Shown here piece by piece: positions 6,288 through 9,919 of a DNA stretch of 9,919 nt. The position numbers and the translations under genes are program-made. How positions within the stretch are numbered: position 1 is the first letter of the stretch; each line of letters begins with the position of its first letter. Below the pieces are notes generated by a model. It worked only from the letters and a program-made list of their open reading frames with translations, was not told the origin of the DNA and ran no database searches. The stretch spans positions 1-9,919 of the forward strand of contig SKFX01000032.1 in assembly GCA_007117775.1 (NCBI GenBank), read 5' to 3'. The stretch is from Ilumatobacteraceae bacterium (GTDB lineage Bacteria > Actinomycetota > Acidimicrobiia > Acidimicrobiales > Ilumatobacteraceae).

Positions 6288-6289
6288 AT

Positions 6290-8161
6290 ATGTCTGAAAC
6301 CCTCCGACGGTCCACCGAGGCCGAGGTCATCAATCGTCTCGTCGTCCGCTTCGCCGGCGACTCCGGAGACGGTATGCAGCTCACCGGTGACCGCTTCACC
6401 TCGGTGAGCGCCGCATTCGGCAACGACTTGTCCACCCTGCCGGACTTCCCGGCTGAGATCCGTGCCCCGGCCGGCACCATCAACGGTGTCTCGAGTTTCC
6501 AGGTCCACATCTCTGACCACGACATCACCACCCCCGGCGACGAACCCAACGTCTTGGTGGCGATGAACCCCGCGGCGCTCAGAGCCGATCTGCACCGTCT
6601 CGAGATCGGCGGGACGATCATCGCCAATGAGGATGCCTTCGATGAGCGCAATCTCGAGAAAGTCGGCTACGCGACCAACCCGCTCGAGGATGACTCGCTC
6701 GCCAACTACCGCGTCATCGCGGTCCCGATGTCATCGCTGACCAAAGAGGCCTGCGCACCGCTCGGGGTCAAGCCCCGCGATGCCGAACGCTCCAAGAACT
6801 TCTTCGCCCTCGGACTGGTGTCGTGGATGTACAGCCGCCCCCTGGAGCCGACCGTGGAATGGCTCGAGGCCAAATTCGCCGATAAGGAGACCGTGCGCGA
6901 GGCCAACCGGGCGGCACTGCTCGCCGGGCACTCCTTCGGTGAGACCACCGAGGCCGTCGGCCACCGCTATGAGGTCAACCCGGCTCAGATGCCCCCCGGC
7001 GAGTACACCAACGTCACCGGTAACACCGCGCTCGCCTGGGGTCTGGTGGCCGCCGGCCAACTGGCCAAACTGCCCGTCACCTTGGGTTCGTATCCGATCA
7101 CCCCGGCATCGGACATCTTGCACGAACTCTCGCGCCACAAGAACTTCGGTGTGCGCACCGTCCAGGCCGAAGATGAGATCGCAGCCGCCGGGATGGCGCT
7201 CGGCGCAGCCTTCGCCGGACATCTCGGCGTCACCACCACGAGCGGGCCGGGTGTGGCACTCAAGAGCGAGACCATCTCGCTCGCGGTGGCCACCGAACTA
7301 CCCATGCTGATCGTCGATATCCAACGCGGTGGCCCCTCGACGGGTCTGCCGACCAAGACCGAGGCGGCGGACCTGAATATCGCCATGTTCGGGCGCCATG
7401 GTGAAGCACCGTTGCCCATCGTCGCCAGCTACAGCCCGGTGCATTGCTTCTATGCGGCGATCGAGGCGGCACGGATCGCACTCATCTACCGCACACCGGT
7501 GATCCTGCTCTCGGACGGCTACCTCGCCAACGGATCAGAGCCGTGGCGGGTCCCCGACCCAGCTGAGCTGCCGACGATCCCCGTCGAGTTCACCACCGAG
7601 CACAACCACGTCAACGATGACGGCAGCACCGAGTTCTGGCCGTTCCTGCGCGATCCCGATACTCTGGCGCGGCCCTGGGCGATCCCGGGCACACCGGGCC
7701 TCATGCACCGCATCGGCGGTCTCGAGAAGGCCGACGGCACCGGCAATATCGACTACACCCCCGAGAACCACGAGAAGATGGTGCAGTTGCGGGCCGCCAA
7801 GATCAGCCGCATCGCGGATGATCTCGCGCCGACCGAGATCCAGGGTGATCCCGATGCCGAGATCTGCATCCTCGGATGGGGTTCGACCTGGGCGGCGATC
7901 GACTCGGCCGTGCAGCGGCGCCGCCGCGCCGGTGAGAAGGTGGCATGGGTGCATCTCATGCACCTCAGTCCGCTGCCCAATGATCTCGGTGACATCCTGC
8001 GCCGCTATCGAACGGTCCTCGTCCCCGAACTCAACAGCGGCCAGCTGACCAGGATCGTGCGAGCCGAGTATCTGATCGACGCCACCGCCATCTCCAAAGT
8101 CGCCGGTCTGCCCTTCACCGCCCGCGAGATCGAGCATCACATCGAGGAGGCCTCACGATGA
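6290..8161 (+). CDS. korA: 2-oxoglutarate:ferredoxin oxidoreductase, alpha subunit (gamma-alpha fusion)
   Basis: KorA works with KorB to convert 2-oxoglutarate and CoA to succinyl-CoA and CO2, reducing ferredoxin. The reaction is reversible and can replace the lipoate-dependent dehydrogenase of the TCA cycle. It has 623 residues. The N-terminal gamma domain covers roughly 14-205 and opens with FAGDSGDGMQ (21-30). The alpha (pyrimidine-binding) domain follows from about 235, with LGSYPITPASD at 265-275 and Thr271 in the conserved YPITP motif. TTTSGPGVALKSE and QRGGPSTGLPTK then mark the alpha family. The C-terminal domain (about 500-623) holds the HLSPLPND and NSGQL segments typical of this subunit. 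The gamma-before-alpha fusion is the usual mycobacterial-type layout. Its TGA overlaps the korB ATG as ATGA, implying coupled translation. A related 2-oxoacid substrate cannot be fully excluded. A promoter is proposed at 6231-6239. Confidence 0.93.
   Translation: MSETLRRSTEAEVINRLVVRFAGDSGDGMQLTGDRFTSVSAAFGNDLSTLPDFPAEIRAPAGTINGVSSFQVHISDHDITTPGDEPNVLVAMNPAALRADLHRLEIGGTIIANEDAFDERNLEKVGYATNPLEDDSLANYRVIAVPMSSLTKEACAPLGVKPRDAERSKNFFALGLVSWMYSRPLEPTVEWLEAKFADKETVREANRAALLAGHSFGETTEAVGHRYEVNPAQMPPGEYTNVTGNTALAWGLVAAGQLAKLPVTLGSYPITPASDILHELSRHKNFGVRTVQAEDEIAAAGMALGAAFAGHLGVTTTSGPGVALKSETISLAVATELPMLIVDIQRGGPSTGLPTKTEAADLNIAMFGRHGEAPLPIVASYSPVHCFYAAIEAARIALIYRTPVILLSDGYLANGSEPWRVPDPAELPTIPVEFTTEHNHVNDDGSTEFWPFLRDPDTLARPWAIPGTPGLMHRIGGLEKADGTGNIDYTPENHEKMVQLRAAKISRIADDLAPTEIQGDPDAEICILGWGSTWAAIDSAVQRRRRAGEKVAWVHLMHLSPLPNDLGDILRRYRTVLVPELNSGQLTRIVRAEYLIDATAISKVAGLPFTAREIEHHIEEASR
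8144..8150 (+). promoter_or_regulatory. Ribosome binding site of korB inside the korA end
   Basis: GAGGAGG ends seven bases before the korB ATG at 8158. This near-perfect Shine-Dalgarno lies within the last korA codons. It favours efficient korB initiation alongside coupling, in keeping with equal subunit amounts. Confidence 0.75.
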
Positions 8162-9180
8162 GCGATACCACCGTCACCTTGACCACCAAGAAGGATTGGA
8201 GCAGCGACCAGGAGGTCCGCTGGTGTCCAGGATGTGGCGACTATGGCATCTTGCAGGCTGTCCAACAGCTGATGCCCGAGTTGGGGGTGGCACCGGAGAA
8301 CACGGTGTTCATCTCCGGGATCGGCTGTTCGAGTCGCCTGCCCTATTACATGAACACCTATGGGATGCATTCGATCCATGGACGCGCCCCTGCGATCGCC
8401 ACCGGTGTTGCGGTCGCCCGGCCGGATCTCGATGTCTGGGTCATCACCGGCGACGGCGACGGGTTGTCCATCGGCGGCAACCACCTCATCCATGCACTGA
8501 GGCGGAATGTGAACCTGACGATCCTGATGTTCAACAACCGGATCTACGGTCTCACCAAGGGCCAGTACTCGCCCACCTCAGAGGTCGGCAAGGTCTCCAA
8601 ATCGACACCGTTCGGCTCGGTCGACACCCCGTTCAATCCACTGGCGGTGGCGCTCGGTGCCGAGGCCTCGTTCGTGGCACGCACTCATGACCTCGACCGC
8701 CAGCACATGATGGAGACGTTCCGTGCCGCGCACGACCACCGTGGCGCAGCCTTCGTCGAGATCTACCAGAACTGCAACGTGTTCAACGATGGCCAGTTCA
8801 ACCACGTCACCAAGCGCACCGTGCGAGACGAGATGATGATCGATCTCGTGCATGGTGAGCCGATTCGTTTCGGGGCTGAACGCCAACGCGGCGTCACGAT
8901 GGGCTCCGACGGTGCGCTGCGCATCCTCGAGGTCGCCGATGTCGGCGAGGACGCGATCTTGGTCCATGACGCCACCCGGCCCGACCCCTCACTGGCCTTC
9001 GCCTTGGCGCGTCTCAACACCGATGATGTCTCGCCGACACCGTTCGGAGTCTTCCGACAGGTCGAGCGCGTCGAGTATGCGTCATCGGTGAGCGCGCAGG
9101 TCGCAGCGGCATCAGAGCACAAGGGTCCCGGCGATCTCGCCACACTGCTGCGCAGCAATGGCACCTGGACGGTCGACTGA
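8158..9180 (+). CDS. korB: 2-oxoglutarate:ferredoxin oxidoreductase, beta subunit (TPP and Fe-S)
   Basis: KorB carries the thiamine diphosphate and the iron-sulfur cluster of the KorAB complex. It has 340 residues. WCPGCGD gives Cys23 and Cys26, SGIGCSSR gives Cys57, and YQNCN gives Cys206: four cysteines placed as expected for one [4Fe-4S] cluster in this family. The TPP- and metal-binding region runs from GDGDGLSIGGN to FNN, followed by IYGLTKGQYSPTS, a hallmark of these beta subunits. The C-terminal part, with VHDATRPDPSLAFALARL and FGVFRQVER, resembles mycobacterial KorB (Rv2454c). It overlaps korA by four bases and ends 40 bp before a convergent gene. No ferredoxin gene adjoins it, so the electron carrier must be encoded elsewhere. 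Confidence 0.95.
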   Translation: MSDTTVTLTTKKDWSSDQEVRWCPGCGDYGILQAVQQLMPELGVAPENTVFISGIGCSSRLPYYMNTYGMHSIHGRAPAIATGVAVARPDLDVWVITGDGDGLSIGGNHLIHALRRNVNLTILMFNNRIYGLTKGQYSPTSEVGKVSKSTPFGSVDTPFNPLAVALGAEASFVARTHDLDRQHMMETFRAAHDHRGAAFVEIYQNCNVFNDGQFNHVTKRTVRDEMMIDLVHGEPIRFGAERQRGVTMGSDGALRILEVADVGEDAILVHDATRPDPSLAFALARLNTDDVSPTPFGVFRQVERVEYASSVSAQVAAASEHKGPGDLATLLRSNGTWTVD

Positions 9181-9181
9181 C

Positions 9182-9220
9182 CCCGCCGGGTCCAGCACTG
9201 GCCACCCCGTGGACCGGGGG
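9182..9220. terminator. Probable terminator after korB
   Basis: GGTCCA (9189-9194) pairs exactly with TGGACC (9210-9215) around a 15-base loop. Outside it, C-rich 9182-9187 can pair with the G run 9216-9220, with single G bulges. The element fills the 40 bp gap between the convergent korB and unknown genes and could serve both. There is no T-tract. Confidence 0.5.
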
Positions 9221-9919
9221 TCAGACGAAGCCCGGGCTGATGCGCCCATCGGCGCCGATGCCGAGCACCCAGCCCTCCTCATCGCACACTGCTGAGATCA
9301 CCTGGTCATCGAGTACCCCACCATCGGGTGTCTGCGTCCAACCATCTGCCATCCACGGCCCGAGTCGCCCGGATCGATCGGCTGCGACGGTGCGCTCGGC
9401 GACGCCGAGCACCTGCGCCGCATCGCGGATCGGGTGGACCCCGAGATCGAGATCGAAGGCGCTCGGCCAGATCTCGGCGATGGTCACTGAGCACTCAGCG
9501 GTTCCCACCGGCTCGAACGGCCAGACCGTCACCTCACATCGGACATCTCTGGCGCGTGCGCATAACGAGTCGAGGCGGACGACAGCTGTGAGCGCCTGGC
9601 TGCCGACGCTGCCGGCGTAGGCCAGTTGAAAGACCGAGAACGGACGCCGGCGCTGATCCCGCAGCACCCGCTCGACATGGCGCCATTCGACGACGGTGTC
9701 CATCGGTGGTCGGGTCGGGGCCAGATCGGATTCGCTCACCCCGGGAGGGCACCCCCAAAACGGACCCGTATCAGCCGCGATCCGGCGGTTCAGTTCCGCT
9801 CCGGCCCACCAGCGGTTATTGGCATTGTCATCGCCGTCCTCGAGCAACTCTGCGATCAGGTCCCACCACCGCTGCCAGCGCGGCCGAGACTCATCTGGAC
9901 CGGGACCTGCGAGCGAGGC
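9221..9919 (-). CDS. Conserved protein of unknown function, 5' end outside the window
   Basis: The frame is open from the stop at 9221 to the right edge, giving 232 visible residues. The TTG at 9847 is an unlikely start, because the upstream codons encode a natural-looking stretch containing PRWQRWWDLIAELLEDG. Features seen are a Trp/Arg-rich N-terminal part, FQLAYAGSVGSQALTAVVRL in the middle, VWPFEP, then AEIWPSAFDLDL, RDAAQVLGVAERTVAADRSG and a closing EEGWVLGIG. I recall this order of motifs (GSVGSQ-L, VWPF, AE-x-x-PS, DAAQV, EEGW-LG) from uncharacterised proteins of actinobacteria and alphaproteobacteria, but know no proven function. No signal peptide or membrane segment is visible in this part. 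It is convergent with korB, so it does not belong to that operon. Confidence 0.7.
   Translation of the reverse strand, partial: ASLAGPGPDESRPRWQRWWDLIAELLEDGDDNANNRWWAGAELNRRIAADTGPFWGCPPGVSESDLAPTRPPMDTVVEWRHVERVLRDQRRRPFSVFQLAYAGSVGSQALTAVVRLDSLCARARDVRCEVTVWPFEPVGTAECSVTIAEIWPSAFDLDLGVHPIRDAAQVLGVAERTVAADRSGRLGPWMADGWTQTPDGGVLDDQVISAVCDEEGWVLGIGADGRISPGFV

Noticed and set aside
6131..6289. Upstream start for korA adding 53 residues
   Set aside because: It would overlap the hydrolase end and include the proposed promoter. The added residues are Arg-rich without family similarity, and the strong ribosome site is at 6279-6287.
5434..6651. Long minus-strand open frame of 405 codons across the hydrolase end and korA start
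   Set aside because: It runs antisense to two genes with clear conserved motifs, covers their junction, and its translation shows no recognisable domain. Long antisense frames are expected in GC-rich DNA.
9391..9460. Helix-turn-helix look-alike (AAQVLGVAERTV) in the unknown protein
   Set aside because: The spacing resembles MerR-type helices, but DAAQV followed by a D-x-x-G stretch is part of the recurrent motif order of this unknown family, so a DNA-binding role is not claimed.

Overview
The window is GC-rich, with codons that mostly end in G or C, and carries seven protein genes. The organism is probably a high-GC actinobacterium. The evidence is a KorA/KorB pair of the mycobacterial type, a P450 of the CYP124/CYP125/CYP142 kind, a thymidine kinase with an actinobacterial-looking zinc site, and TAnnnT-type -10 hexamers with poor -35 boxes. 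An Acidimicrobiia-like environmental or marine lineage is a guess, supported only loosely by the Asp-rich lipoprotein linker. No tRNA, rRNA, CRISPR array, insertion sequence or phage gene was seen.

Layout. 1-88: A/C-rich leader. 89-1126 (+): lipoprotein that binds glycine betaine or another osmoprotectant for an ABC importer, whose other genes would lie left of the window. 1140-1213: two hairpins between convergent genes. 1258-2460 (-): acetyl-CoA acyltransferase (thiolase). 2461-2727: structured divergent intergenic region with a perfect inverted repeat. 2728-3990 (+): cytochrome P450. 4039-4641 (-): thymidine kinase. 4699-6189 (+): formylglycine-type hydrolase close to phosphonate monoester hydrolases. 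6290-8161 and 8158-9180 (+): korA-korB, ferredoxin-dependent 2-oxoacid oxidoreductase, overlapping by ATGA. 9182-9220: probable terminator. 9221-9919 (-): partial gene of an uncharacterised conserved family.

How the genes work together. Only korA-korB form a clear operon and a clear complex, converting 2-oxoglutarate to succinyl-CoA with ferredoxin as electron carrier. The divergent thiolase and P450 share a control region and could both serve degradation of sterol, isoprenoid or branched-chain lipids: terminal hydroxylation by the P450, thiolytic cleavage by the thiolase. That link is inference. Thymidine kinase (nucleotide salvage) and the phosphonate or sulfate ester hydrolase share a 57 bp divergent gap with no evident functional link. 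Neither P450 redox partners nor a ferredoxin for KorAB are encoded here.

Nothing here is clearly a new biological system. The points most worth a second look are the conserved unknown gene at the right edge, the PMH-like hydrolase with its complete catalytic set, the structured thiolase/P450 control region, and a 10-base promoter-like sequence shared by tdk and korA.
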